Shown: piece after piece, positions 23,766 through 32,864 of the stretch
Numbering within the stretch: position 1 is the first letter of the stretch
Layout of the letters: the number at the start of each line of letters is the position of its first letter
Assembly: GCA_026014465.1 (NCBI GenBank)
Contig: JAOZID010000010.1
Coordinates: forward strand, 712,288 to 776,287
Source of the DNA: Candidatus Bathyarchaeota archaeon
GTDB taxonomy: Archaea; Thermoproteota; Bathyarchaeia; Bathyarchaeales; Bathycorpusculaceae
DNA length: 64,000 nt
Reading direction: 5' to 3'
Translations under genes and position numbers: made by a program
Notes under the pieces: model-generated
Told to the model about the DNA's origin: nothing
What the model saw: the letters and a program-made list of their open reading frames with translations, nothing else
The model's database searches: none

Positions 23766-26570
23766 TTACTCTGGGGGCAGTACGATTCGGGTGTTGTATT
23801 CTCGTAGGTAGGTTAGGTGGTCTTCGTCGAATGGGTAGGTTTCGGTGTTTAGTGGGTAGGGGAAGCCGCTCATGTAATGGAAGGGTAGGGGTTCTACGGT
23901 GAAGCCGTCGTTTCCTGGTCCAAAGCCGTAGTTGGCGTATTGGACTTTGAACCAGCAGGCTACGAAGAAGAAGTAGTCTCTTTCCATGCCTGGGGCGAGT
24001 TCGTCGAGGTTGTCGGTTGGGAACTGGATTGCGATGGCGTCGCCTTGTTTGCCTATGACGAATTTGTCATCCTCAGTTAGTAGCAGGTCTGTGACGTTGC
24101 CGTAGCGTGTAAAGTTTCCTGAAGAGAGTGAGTTGACGGGTTCGAATTCTTGGTAGAGGTAGCCTGTGGGGGATAAGGTTTGGATGGTAGTGTTTTGCTG
24201 GATGGTGGTGTCTACTCCTATGCAGTCAAAGGTTACGTTCCAGAAGTTGCTTATCCTAAGCGAGTAGTCCTCTGTGGGGAACAGGTCAGTTAGGTCAACT
24301 ACGAAGGTTCGGGTTACGCCGTCGGGTGGAAGCGGGAACTGCCTGTCTTCTGAGACGCCTATCCAGTTGCCGTTTGCGTCTTTGACTTCCATGAAGGGCG
24401 TGGGGGTGGGTTGTGTGTGGTCAGGAACTTGAGTGGAGTAGAATTTGTCCATCCACAGCGTGTAGCTTTCTTCTGGTCCCCAGTCAACCATGGACGTGAC
24501 GACGAGTTTGATTTGCTCGGCGCCTGTTAGGTTTCCAAGGTCAAGGGTTAGGCGGTTCCAAGTTTGGTTGTTCCAGTCTTCGCTGTATTTGCCGTTAAAC
24601 CCAGAAGTATGCACGCCATCAATTTCCCAAATGGCATCCAAAGCATCCTCCTGCGCAGTAGAACTTACAACTTCACCGTTATACACCGTGACCTGCTCGT
24701 TGAATGCTGAAACGGGTTTTTGCGGGTTCTTGCTCACCGTGTAAATCTGTCCCATGTAGTCGGGGTCGATGTACTGTTCTACCATGGTAGAGTAGACGGC
24801 TTGGTCAGCGGGGTGGTCAACAACTACGATGTTAGCTGCGTCTACGAAAAAGATTTCATCCCATCTTTGAGTCAAGTTTGCAAGGTAGTATCCGTCAACT
24901 TCTTGCACTTGTGTTCTGTCTACGGGTATGTAATCCCACGGGTTGTTTCTCCAGTACTCTAATGAGCCATCAGAGTTCACGTAACGCGTGTAGCCTAGCC
25001 AGCCATGGTTTGAAACTTCTGCCAAGTAGATGTAGGTAGTTCCGTTCCAGATGTACAGGGAGGGGCAGGAGGTGCCGCCTGTGTATGTGGCAGTAACGGT
25101 CAGTCTCTTATCTAATGTGAAAGTTCGCGTAAGGTCAGTGCTTCCATCGTCCCACTGCAGAAAAGTAACCCTGCCCGTGGGGTCTTGATAAGGCATGGTA
25201 ACAGAGTAGGTGCCTTCAGGCATCAGGGCAGAGTAGAAGGTTTTGTGTTCCTCCACGGTTCCGTCAGGCAAAACCAACGTGAAATCCGCATCACCGTTTG
25301 GCGTGATTGCAATGCCCATGGTGTGGTAGCCATCTTTGACAACTAAAAAGCCGCCGCTGTGGCTGTTAACTTTAACTAAGTGCTGTTTAGAATCTCCAGC
25401 TTCCAAAGACGGAGCAGCTACAGTAAACTCTACAGTTTCTTCTCCGCCACCGCTGACATGAACGGTCTTGGTGTCTATTAGTTCACCATCAACTTCAAAA
25501 CGCAAGGAGAGGCTACTATCTTGGGAGTCAGGATTTCTAGCGGTAATTGTGGCGGTTACAGTTTCTCCGCCGTAGACTTCGTAGGGGCGAACGAACATGG
25601 TTGTGACAATTTGGGAGGGCTCTTGAACGGTTAAGGTGCTGGTTTGGTCATCAATTTTGATGTTGTAGGTGCCTTTGGTGTTTTTGGATAGCGTGAATGT
25701 TACGGTTGTTGTTTCGCCGCCTGCTAAAGTAACTGTTTGGGTACTTGCCGCCGCGTTGTCGACGAGCAGTTCAACGTCGTAGGTGCCGCTGGTTTCGCCA
25801 ACGTTAGTTACGTCAACAGAGATGTCCACTGGAACTCCAGACTCTGTTACTCCAGGGTTAACTTCCAAGTTGGAAACTTCAAACTCGGCGGGTTTAGCTG
25901 GAGCAGCTTGCGTAGTAATCATGAAAGTTCCGTCTAAGTTGCCTACGCTAAAGGTGTAGGTGCCTTCGGTTTGTTCTACGACTTCAAACAAAACCGTGAC
26001 TTGAGCGTTTGGAGCGACTTGTCCAGTTTTTGTTTCAACCTCGGCGCCGTTGATTTGGAGGGTTACAGAGTAATCCACGGTTTCTTGGGATTGGCTGACA
26101 ACTTTGACGGTGATACCAATGGGTTCGCCAGCGTTGGCTTGGGTTCGGTTAACTGCCAAATCCGCCAAGGTGTAAGTACTTAAGGTTGTAAAGGAAGTTT
26201 CCAAGTTTCCGATTTTAACCACATGCAAGCCAGCTGAGGCACTTGCAAGTTCGAACTCTACGGTTTTGGTTTCACCCGCGTTCAACGATATTTCCTTGGT
26301 TGCATAATCAGCCACGCCGTCTAAAGCAAGACTCATCAGGTAGGTCCCATCTTCAGAGAGCAGGTTAGTTACGTTAGCAGAAACCCGCACAGGTTGACCC
26401 GTCAAAACGGTGGAGGGCACTTGCAGGTCGGTGAGTTGAACCTCGTTTGAGGTGAGGGCAGGACCTGGTAGGGAGTCTATGTAAAAGTATGCGCCAGCTG
26501 CAGCCGCGACGATTATGAGGTCAATTAGGAGTATGGCTTGTAGTTTGGTTATAGCGGACTTGGTATGCAT
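23766..26570 (-). CDS. Large CARDB-repeat surface protein
   Basis: 934 residues from ATG 26570. Residues about 6-33 are an N-terminal membrane anchor or signal. Four CARDB/APHP-type beta-sandwich repeats follow (about 45-400), each with the pattern of ANVTNLLSEDGTY or VDVTNVGETSGTY and ending in GETKTVEF. Next is a PEGA/InlB-like unit (DDGSTDLTRTFTLD), and then a C-terminal domain starting CPSLYIWNGTTYIYLAEV, with NHGWLGYTRYV and further beta-rich sequence to the end. No C-terminal anchor. A TATA box 22-32 bases upstream supports this start; the frame is open for 47 more codons upstream but these look unlike protein. Probable adhesion or S-layer-associated role. Confidence 0.8.
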   Translation of the reverse strand: MHTKSAITKLQAILLIDLIIVAAAAGAYFYIDSLPGPALTSNEVQLTDLQVPSTVLTGQPVRVSANVTNLLSEDGTYLMSLALDGVADYATKEISLNAGETKTVEFELASASAGLHVVKIGNLETSFTTLSTYTLADLAVNRTQANAGEPIGITVKVVSQSQETVDYSVTLQINGAEVETKTGQVAPNAQVTVLFEVVEQTEGTYTFSVGNLDGTFMITTQAAPAKPAEFEVSNLEVNPGVTESGVPVDISVDVTNVGETSGTYDVELLVDNAAASTQTVTLAGGETTTVTFTLSKNTKGTYNIKIDDQTSTLTVQEPSQIVTTMFVRPYEVYGGETVTATITARNPDSQDSSLSLRFEVDGELIDTKTVHVSGGGEETVEFTVAAPSLEAGDSKQHLVKVNSHSGGFLVVKDGYHTMGIAITPNGDADFTLVLPDGTVEEHKTFYSALMPEGTYSVTMPYQDPTGRVTFLQWDDGSTDLTRTFTLDKRLTVTATYTGGTSCPSLYIWNGTTYIYLAEVSNHGWLGYTRYVNSDGSLEYWRNNPWDYIPVDRTQVQEVDGYYLANLTQRWDEIFFVDAANIVVVDHPADQAVYSTMVEQYIDPDYMGQIYTVSKNPQKPVSAFNEQVTVYNGEVVSSTAQEDALDAIWEIDGVHTSGFNGKYSEDWNNQTWNRLTLDLGNLTGAEQIKLVVTSMVDWGPEESYTLWMDKFYSTQVPDHTQPTPTPFMEVKDANGNWIGVSEDRQFPLPPDGVTRTFVVDLTDLFPTEDYSLRISNFWNVTFDCIGVDTTIQQNTTIQTLSPTGYLYQEFEPVNSLSSGNFTRYGNVTDLLLTEDDKFVIGKQGDAIAIQFPTDNLDELAPGMERDYFFFVACWFKVQYANYGFGPGNDGFTVEPLPFHYMSGFPYPLNTETYPFDEDHLTYLREYNTRIVLPPE

Positions 26571-26591
26571 AAACTGCCTAACGACTATAGG

Positions 26592-26601
26592 CTTTATATA
26601 A
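26592..26601 (-). promoter_or_regulatory. Box A promoter for the CARDB surface protein
   Basis: On the minus strand TATATAAAGC lies 22-31 bases before ATG 26570, so the message would start at or next to the start codon. This decides the start in favour of 26570. Confidence 0.6.
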
Positions 26602-26790
26602 TTATTGCAGAACCGTGCTTGGGGGAGTGCTCGGTGGGGGGAGCGGGGTGTGCATTGGGCAGCAGCGTTTTTGGACATTCTTCCAGCAAAGCGGCGTTTT
26701 TGCCGACGCATATTGAACGTAAGTCCAAAGAGTGCCAGAGTTAGAGGATAGACGTTTAGTTATGAATAAATAGCATGTGCAAACGGATAG

Positions 26791-26800
26791 TTTTATATAC
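26791..26800 (+). promoter_or_regulatory. Box A promoter for amt
   Basis: TTTTATATAC lies about 75 bases before the amt ATG, predicting a leader of roughly 45-50 bases, and GAGAGG stands shortly before the start codon as ribosome site. Confidence 0.6.
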
Positions 26801-26872
26801 TTGTTCACGATAATTGCACAGAAAACACAAGAAGCATTAAACAAACGTCAAAGGAATGAGAGGAAATAAAAA

Positions 26873-28153
26873 ATGAGTGCAGTTATGACAACAAACCCAG
26901 CAGATATAGCCTGGTTGATAGTTGCAACCGCCCTAGTCATGATAATGACCCCCGCATTAGGCTTCTTCTACGGGGGACTAGTGCGCAAAAAGAACCTAGT
27001 ATCCACAATAACCCAATGCTTTGTTATCTTTGCAGTCATAAGCATCGTCTGGGCACTATGGGGCTACAGCTTAGTCTTTAGCCCAAGCCACTACGGACTC
27101 ATCGGAGGTCTATCGCTGGTCGGCTTAAACGGCATAGGCATACATACAGCCACGGCAGCGCCGCAAATACCTGACCTGCTGTTCTTTGCGTTCCAACTAA
27201 AGTTCGCCGCCATCACACCCGCGTTGATTATCGGTGCATGCGCTGAAAGAATCCGTTTCCGTTCACTTCTGATCTTCGTTGTATTGTGGTCAACATTCAT
27301 CTACGCCCCAATCGCCCACTGGGTATGGAACCCTGACGGCTGGTTGCTAGGTTTAGGTGCAGTTGACTTCGCAGGAGGTCTAGTCGTGCACATCTCTGCA
27401 GGTATGTCCGCGTTGGCAGCCGCATTGGTTGTAGGCAGACGCAAAGGCTGTAGCGTACCATGGAAAGATCATATGAAGGCCGTAGAAGAACAAGAAAAAG
27501 CACCAGAAACCAAGCCCACCAACATCCCATACGTAATCCTTGGTGCTGCTTTACTGTGGTTTGGCTGGTTTGGCTTCAACGCAGGCAGTGCTTTAGCAGC
27601 AAACGACTTGGCAGTCTTGGCTCTTGTAACCACAAACTTGGCAGCCGCCGCAGCAGGTGTTAGCTGGATGCTCATGGACTGGGCACTAAAAGGCAAACCA
27701 TCCGCAGTAGGCTTTGCAATCGGCGCCGTCGTCGGTCTAGTCGCCATCACCCCCGCAGCAGGCTTCGTCTCCATAACCTCAGCGCTAATCATCGGTCTCG
27801 TCGGAGGCATCATATCAAACTTGGTAGCAAGCTGGAGAGCAGGCAGATCCCGAATTGACGACTCTTTGGACGTCTTCGCATGCCACGGTGTCGGCGGTCT
27901 TTGGGGTTCAATTGCCACAGGTCTATTCGCTGCAGCAGCATTCAACGGCGTTGACGGACTGTTCTTTGGAAACCCAGACCAGCTTGTCGCTCAGCTAATA
28001 GCCGTTGCAGTAGTCGTGCCATTTGCGTTCTTTGGCTCCTACGCGTTGCTAAAGATAGTCAACGTGTTCTCACCACTAAGAGTCAGCCCAGAAGACGAAG
28101 ACTCAGGCTTAGACCTTAGCGAACACGGCGAAGAAGCATATCAACTCGACTAA
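26873..28153 (+). CDS. amt: Ammonium transporter (Amt/MEP/Rh family)
   Basis: 426 residues, eleven predicted helices. Early helix TPALGFFYGGLVRKKN and the QCFVIFAVISIVWALWGYSL segment are classical. The twin pore histidines appear as VDFAGGLVVHISAG and FACHGVGGLWGSIATGLF. A cytoplasmic C-terminal tail of about 35 residues ends acidic (EDEDSGLDLSEHGEEAYQLD). Ammonium uptake for nitrogen assimilation. No GlnK gene is adjacent, unusual because amt and glnK are often paired; the downstream gene is purE. Own TATA box upstream and a hairpin plus T tract downstream point to a single-gene unit. Confidence 0.93.
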   Translation: MSAVMTTNPADIAWLIVATALVMIMTPALGFFYGGLVRKKNLVSTITQCFVIFAVISIVWALWGYSLVFSPSHYGLIGGLSLVGLNGIGIHTATAAPQIPDLLFFAFQLKFAAITPALIIGACAERIRFRSLLIFVVLWSTFIYAPIAHWVWNPDGWLLGLGAVDFAGGLVVHISAGMSALAAALVVGRRKGCSVPWKDHMKAVEEQEKAPETKPTNIPYVILGAALLWFGWFGFNAGSALAANDLAVLALVTTNLAAAAAGVSWMLMDWALKGKPSAVGFAIGAVVGLVAITPAAGFVSITSALIIGLVGGIISNLVASWRAGRSRIDDSLDVFACHGVGGLWGSIATGLFAAAAFNGVDGLFFGNPDQLVAQLIAVAVVVPFAFFGSYALLKIVNVFSPLRVSPEDEDSGLDLSEHGEEAYQLD

Positions 28154-28167
28154 ACAACAAAAGAAAA

Positions 28168-28200
28168 GAGCCCAAAGGCTCACCCCTTTTCCTTTTTTTA
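28168..28200 (+). terminator. Hairpin plus T-rich tract after amt
   Basis: GAGCC-CAAA-GGCTC forms a 5-bp stem with a 4-base loop at 28168-28181, followed by CCCCTTTTCCTTTTTTTA. In archaea the T tract alone can terminate; the stem makes this the best terminator seen in the window. Confidence 0.6.
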
Positions 28201-28295
28201 CGCAACAAATTTTAAACAAAACAAACCATGCGAGCAGCTTGGGCAGATTAAAGCTAATTAGATAGTTGCTTGTTACATTGTAGCGTGTGTTTGTA

Positions 28296-28775
28296 ATGAA
28301 TGGAACAGCAGTTATATTGATGGGTTCTGAGAGGGATTTGGAGTTTTGCCAGAAAATCGCGAAGACCCTCAAAGTTTTAGGTGTTGAATTCGTTTATCGT
28401 GTGGCTTCGGCTCATAAGACGCCGTTGAAGGTTTTGGAGATTATTGAAGAGTTCAAGGCGCAAAAGGTTGTTTACATAACAGTTGCGGGCAGGTCTAATG
28501 CGTTGAGTGCGTTTGTGGACGCGAACAGTTCAAAGTTGGTGGTTGCTTGTCCGCCGTACTCGGAAAAGTTCTCGGGCGCGGATATTTACTCGTCGCTTCG
28601 GGTTCCCAGCGGCATAGGCTGCGTTGTTACCATTGAACCTGAAGGCGCAGCTATTGCAGCAGCGAAGGTTTTCGCGTTACAAGACGCCGAGTTAGAAAAG
28701 CGCATCCAAGAGTATCAGCGCGAAAAACAGCAAGCCATCGAGAAAGCTGACCAGACAATCAAAAACATGAAATAA
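28296..28775 (+). CDS. purE: AIR carboxylase, PurE (class II-like)
   Basis: About 159 residues. PurE makes 4-carboxy-AIR in purine synthesis. MGSERDLEFCQK matches the GSxSD phosphate-binding start, and RVASAHKTPL matches the SAHRTP motif. The stretch AGRSNALSAFVDANSSKL, then CPPYSE and SSLRVPSGIGC, resembles the class II enzymes (CO2-using, as in animal PAICS) rather than the bacterial N5-CAIR mutase with AAHLPG. ATG 28296 is favoured over the in-frame GTG at 28287. PurK, needed only by the class I route, is not seen in this window. It is separated from purC by 3 kb but probably supplies it. Confidence 0.82.
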   Translation: MNGTAVILMGSERDLEFCQKIAKTLKVLGVEFVYRVASAHKTPLKVLEIIEEFKAQKVVYITVAGRSNALSAFVDANSSKLVVACPPYSEKFSGADIYSSLRVPSGIGCVVTIEPEGAAIAAAKVFALQDAELEKRIQEYQREKQQAIEKADQTIKNMK

Positions 28776-28827
28776 GGCGGATTCGTGTTTAACCTGAGTT
28801 CTGTGCTTGTTAACTGGAGAGAATACT

Positions 28828-30411
28828 ATGTCTGATGAGTATGAAAGAAAGATTCCCCGCACCATGTCTACCCAGCACCCAGATAACGTTAACGTTCCGG
28901 AATGGAGCAAAGAGGATGTTATTGATGGTTTGGCAGAGGTTTTTGAGGCTTACTACGCGTACGACACCCTTGGTTGCCAAGAGGTCATGTGGGATTCCGA
29001 AGGCAAAGACGTTGACACCCGTGTGCTGCGCAAACTCTTTGACAAACACTGGAACTACTTCAAAGACAACGCCATAGGCAAAAACCTGTTCCTAACATAC
29101 CGCATCCCCAACCCACGCATCGAAGCCGTCGAAAAAAAAGTCGTCGTCGAAACCCTCCAAAACATACCCATAGCCTACGACGCCGCCACATCCTTCTACA
29201 AAAACGAAGCCGTCCCCATCTTTGAAGTTATTTTACCCTTCACCACCGACGGAAAAGAACCCGTCTGGCTCTACAATTACTACAAAGGCGCCATAGTTTC
29301 CGACGAGGATTTGATGCTAGATGAGAACACTAAAGCCAGCGACTGGATTGGCGCAACCAAACCCAAGAGCATAAACGTCATCCCCCTAGTCGAAGACTAC
29401 AACAGCATGCTAACCGTCGACAAAATCATCACACCCTACATAAAAGCCGTCAAACCCAAAAACCTACGGTTCTTCATAGCACGCTCCGACCCCGCATTAA
29501 ACTACGGCAGCATATGCGCAGTGCTACTCTCTAAAATCGCTCTTTCCAAACTTAGAGAAACCCAAGAAGCCACAGGCGTAGCCATCCACCCCATCATCGG
29601 AGCAGGCTCCAAACCCTTCCGCGGACACCTCGCACCTGACAACGTCGAGAATTTCCTATGCGAATACAAAGGCTTAGCCACAGCCACCATACAGTCAGCA
29701 GCACGTTATGATTACCCCCTAAAAGATGTGCAACGGTTCATTGAACGTCTCAACAAAGAGTTGCCCTACGGAGAAGCAAGCCTAATTGATGACGCTGAAG
29801 AAGCTGTGCTGCTTGAGGTGCTAGTTAAGTGCCGTAAGCAATACGAAAGAGTCGCCGAAGTTTTGGCGCCGTTTGTTAACAGCATCGCACCCTACGTGCC
29901 CCAGCGCAGAGCCCGAAAACTGCACATCGGCTTGTTTGGGTACAGCCGCAACGTAGCAGGAACCACCCTCCCAAGAGCAATCACCTTCGCAGCAATACTC
30001 TACAGCATCGGCGTGCCCCCCGAATTCATAGGCACCCAAGTCCTCGAAGACCTCAAAGACAAAGAATTACAAACCATCAAAAAACACTACGTCAACCTAA
30101 AACACGACTACAACACCATAGGCGGCTACGTCTCATGGGAAAACATCAACATGCTCATGGAAATGCACCGCAAAATCGCCAAACGCGCAAACATGGACGT
30201 CGACAAACTCCGCCTCGCCCTAACCCGCATCCTAGCCGACCTCAAAAGCGCAGAAGACACCCTCAACATCAAAGTAGGCCCACAAACCCTAGCCCAACGC
30301 AAACACGAAAACTTCACAAACAACTTCCTCATCAGCTACATGGAACACGAAGACAACGAAGCAAAAAAAGCCCTCACTGAAGCCGCCAAACTACGCCGCT
30401 GCCTAGGATAA
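28828..30411 (+). CDS. ppcA: Phosphoenolpyruvate carboxylase, archaeal type
   Basis: About 527 residues, half the length of bacterial and plant enzymes; this small form is the archaeal PpcA. Adds bicarbonate to PEP to give oxaloacetate. Starts RKIPRTMSTQHPDN, a family hallmark, with later RFFIARSDPALNYG, KPFRGHLAPDNVENF, YGEASLIDDAEEA and GLFGYSRNVAG near the active site. ATG 28828 stands eight bases after GGAGA; an in-frame TTG at 28807 is less likely. No fumarase or malate dehydrogenase is nearby. The gene carries blocks of A/C-rich and G/T-rich codons (see findings). Confidence 0.92.
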   Translation: MSDEYERKIPRTMSTQHPDNVNVPEWSKEDVIDGLAEVFEAYYAYDTLGCQEVMWDSEGKDVDTRVLRKLFDKHWNYFKDNAIGKNLFLTYRIPNPRIEAVEKKVVVETLQNIPIAYDAATSFYKNEAVPIFEVILPFTTDGKEPVWLYNYYKGAIVSDEDLMLDENTKASDWIGATKPKSINVIPLVEDYNSMLTVDKIITPYIKAVKPKNLRFFIARSDPALNYGSICAVLLSKIALSKLRETQEATGVAIHPIIGAGSKPFRGHLAPDNVENFLCEYKGLATATIQSAARYDYPLKDVQRFIERLNKELPYGEASLIDDAEEAVLLEVLVKCRKQYERVAEVLAPFVNSIAPYVPQRRARKLHIGLFGYSRNVAGTTLPRAITFAAILYSIGVPPEFIGTQVLEDLKDKELQTIKKHYVNLKHDYNTIGGYVSWENINMLMEMHRKIAKRANMDVDKLRLALTRILADLKSAEDTLNIKVGPQTLAQRKHENFTNNFLISYMEHEDNEAKKALTEAAKLRRCLG

Positions 30412-30437
30412 AAACGAAGAAACTGTTTAAAGAAGAC

Positions 30438-31391
30438 TTATTCCGTCTTTAGCGGTTCATTGAGGCATTTGTCAGTAATTTCAAAATTTACCCTATAATA
30501 TTTCACCTTGACCTTATCTTTGAGGGGGATTAAAGAGTATTCCAATCGATTACTATGTTCGTTTACGATAATTATTCCTCTTGCTCTTGGAGTCCTGTTT
30601 TTCATCACCCAACCGAGATACCTAGAAATCTGACCTACAACTTCATCATTCTTTTTCCCACGTTTTAATTCTACAACTACCTCACAGTTTAATCTGTCTC
30701 TCAGGAGAAGGTCAATTCTTCCTACTTCTTGCGTGTCAAATTCTTTTTCCACCAGTTTTAAACCAGGCTCAATAAGCGTAGGATGTTGTGCAAGGTAATC
30801 CCTCAAATCATTCTCCAAACTAACCGAGGTATACGAGTTTGGTTGAGCTTCTTCTGACCCAGATTCGTTTTGCACAGCATTCCAAAGTATATCGTTAACT
30901 GAGGTGTATTTCTTCAGTTGTAAAATCTCTTTGACTTGCTGAAAGATAATGAAATCACGAATATAGTCTTTCGTTCTATCTAGATAGCTGTCCATATTTG
31001 GAAGCCCAAACTTCGTCTTCGCCAATTCGATGGCTGACTGCTCTTGTTCAGCATCAAGTTCAATCCACTCTCGTGTTCGTGAACTGATCAAAGGATATAC
31101 TGTTGAATCATAAGCTAATAGAAACTGCGACAAAGTTTGAAGGCCAATACCCTTCAACTTGAAAAAGCCATTGACTCTATCGGGTAGAGAAGCTTTGCCA
31201 TAATACAGAGTCTTTAAAGCCTGGTTAAAGGTCTCAAGTCCATTCTTAGTGTATAACAGATTACACAAGTTTCTATTAGGTGAAAAAAATTTCATTAAAC
31301 GAAAAAGGTCATCAAAATCATCAGCAGACAAAAAGCCATCGCCCTCAAAATTTCTAGTTTTCAGCAACGTGTGGATTTTTTCTTCGGCCAT
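30438..31391 (-). CDS. NucS/EndoMS-like nuclease domain protein
   Basis: 317 residues. The C-terminal third (about 193-305) looks like the catalytic part of NucS/EndoMS and related PD-(D/E)XK nucleases: SLENDLRDYLAQHPTLIEPGLKL, QEVGRIDLLLRDR (acidic ligand) and VVVELKRGKKNDEVVGQISRYLGWV (ExK). The N-terminal two thirds are not NucS-like and are mostly helical; FKLKGIGLQTLSQFLLAY could be a helix-hairpin-helix-like turn. This may be a DNA-mismatch or defence nuclease with a new N-terminal domain. It is not clustered with a methylase or helicase. About 400 bases of gene-free DNA precede it. Confidence 0.68.
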   Translation of the reverse strand: MAEEKIHTLLKTRNFEGDGFLSADDFDDLFRLMKFFSPNRNLCNLLYTKNGLETFNQALKTLYYGKASLPDRVNGFFKLKGIGLQTLSQFLLAYDSTVYPLISSRTREWIELDAEQEQSAIELAKTKFGLPNMDSYLDRTKDYIRDFIIFQQVKEILQLKKYTSVNDILWNAVQNESGSEEAQPNSYTSVSLENDLRDYLAQHPTLIEPGLKLVEKEFDTQEVGRIDLLLRDRLNCEVVVELKRGKKNDEVVGQISRYLGWVMKNRTPRARGIIIVNEHSNRLEYSLIPLKDKVKVKYYRVNFEITDKCLNEPLKTE

Positions 31392-31793
31392 ATTTTCCTC
31401 ATCTTTCCAACGAAGCGTTTTTTCCCATTGAAGCGAATTCTCCCAGTTTTTTAAGCGATTAATCTGTTCAGTTGAAAGAAATTGTTAAACAATTCTCCAT
31501 TCACCCATGAGTTGGGAACAGGCTAAAACTTATAAAAGTTGTCAGGGTCAGAATATTTATCACCTATATCGGCTATTGACAAAGGAGGTTACAAGAGCCT
31601 AACGGTAAAAGGCACAACATTCAGCCACACCAGTTTTACCTAAAGGAAACAGATTTTGCTACCAATCATTCAAGTGTACCAGCTTTACAAAATAGGAAAA
31701 AGAAAGTTGTGGAGTATTAATTAGCTTAAAAAAGAAATAAGCTGATATAGGTTTATGGGGTAGTAGGTTTTTGCTATAGCGAAAGTTTAGGAA
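31392..31793. other. Intergenic region between NucS-like gene and purC
   Basis: 402 bases with no convincing ORF or tRNA. It is A/T-rich and holds a TATA-like element (ACTTATAAAAGTTG, near 31530) and an AAAGGAGGTTACAAGAG stretch near 31580 that resembles a ribosome site but is not followed by a convincing reading frame. A short RNA or lost gene cannot be excluded. Confidence 0.4.
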
Positions 31794-32864
31794 GTGTTAG
31801 TTAGTTTGGGTAGTGTTAAAGATTTGAAGGTAATTAGCAACCCGACCGTTGATGTTATGGGGGTTGGAAGGTTTGAGTTTAGTGACCGTTATTCGGTTTT
31901 TGATTGGGGTAAGATGCCTGATCTTATTGAGGGCAAAGGTGAAGCGTTGTGTGTTATGGGCGCTTATTGTTTTGAGCAGCTAGAAGAGAAGAGTATCTGT
32001 ACGCATTACAAAGGCTTAGTTACCAAGGACGGCAAAACGGTAAAGTTTGATGAACTAAAGGAGCCCAGCGGTGTTATGGAAGTGAACATAGTTAACGTGC
32101 ACAAGCCCCAACCGCGCCTGCAGGAAGGAAAACTCTGCTACGACTACAGCATCTACAAGCAGGACATGAAAAACTGCCTCATACCACTCGAAATAATCTA
32201 CCGCAACGGCTTACCCGAAGGCTCCTCAGTTTTCAGACGCCTCAAACAAGGAAAAACAACCTACCAAGACCTGGGGCTAGACCATTACCCTGAGCCTGGC
32301 GAACGGTTCTCTACGCCGATTTTTGACGTAAGCACCAAACTCGAAGAAACCGACCGTTACATAAGCTGGAACGAAGCCGCCCAAATCGCAGGACTCACAA
32401 ACATTGACGTGGAAGCCATCAAGGTGGTGCTGACAAAGGTGAATCAGACCATAACAGAGCTTGCCTCCAAAGCAGGGCTGATAAACGAGGACGGCAAAAT
32501 CGAGCTGGCTTTTGACGTGGATAGGCGTTTGATGGTGGTTGATGTAGTAGGCACGTTAGATGAGTGCCGCTTCACAGCAGATGGCTTGCATGTGAGCAAG
32601 GAAATTGCCCGCAAATTCTACAAGTCTACGCAGTGGTATGAAGACGCTGAGCAAGCCAAAAAAGACGCCCAAGAACAAGGCAGGCAGGACTGGAAGAGCC
32701 TGTGCAAGACGCAGCCGCCTAAATTGCCCGTGGAGCTTAAAACTGTAATTAGCCAAATGTATATGGCGGCTGCTAACGAGATGACGGGGCGCAGGTTCTT
32801 TGAAGCCCCCAAGCTTGTGGAAGTTGTCAAGAAGTACAAAGATTACATGGGTGAACAACAATGA
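31794..32864 (+). CDS. purC: SAICAR synthetase (PurC)
   Basis: Condenses carboxy-AIR with aspartate. 356 residues, longer than the usual 240 of bacterial PurC but in keeping with archaeal and eukaryotic forms. Typical marks: GRFEFSDRYSVFDWGKMPD (ATP and substrate site), CLIPLEIIYRNGLPEGSS and DVVGTLDECRF with the acidic metal site. Two starts are possible: GTG 31794 or TTG 31806 (GSVKDL), the latter matching other PurC N-termini. The stop overlaps the next gene (ATGA), so purC-purP-purP forms a coupled operon. Confidence 0.88.
   Translation: MLVSLGSVKDLKVISNPTVDVMGVGRFEFSDRYSVFDWGKMPDLIEGKGEALCVMGAYCFEQLEEKSICTHYKGLVTKDGKTVKFDELKEPSGVMEVNIVNVHKPQPRLQEGKLCYDYSIYKQDMKNCLIPLEIIYRNGLPEGSSVFRRLKQGKTTYQDLGLDHYPEPGERFSTPIFDVSTKLEETDRYISWNEAAQIAGLTNIDVEAIKVVLTKVNQTITELASKAGLINEDGKIELAFDVDRRLMVVDVVGTLDECRFTADGLHVSKEIARKFYKSTQWYEDAEQAKKDAQEQGRQDWKSLCKTQPPKLPVELKTVISQMYMAAANEMTGRRFFEAPKLVEVVKKYKDYMGEQQ

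Larger units (their letters stand above)
26571..26872. other. Divergent intergenic region between surface protein and amt
   Basis: 302 bases. It contains the TATA element of each divergent gene (described separately) and a G-rich stretch around 26635-26655. No RNA gene or further ORF with coding character is visible; frames that cross it on the minus strand are low in complexity and Pro/Arg-rich. Confidence 0.5.

Noticed and set aside
23766-26570. S-layer protein call for the CARDB protein
   Set aside because: Size and beta repeats fit a surface protein but no S-layer domain or C-terminal anchor is visible, so only a general surface role is stated.
26571-26711. N-terminal extension of the CARDB protein (47 more codons)
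   Set aside because: Basic, low-complexity sequence with the TATA box lying inside it; the membrane anchor begins right after ATG 26570.
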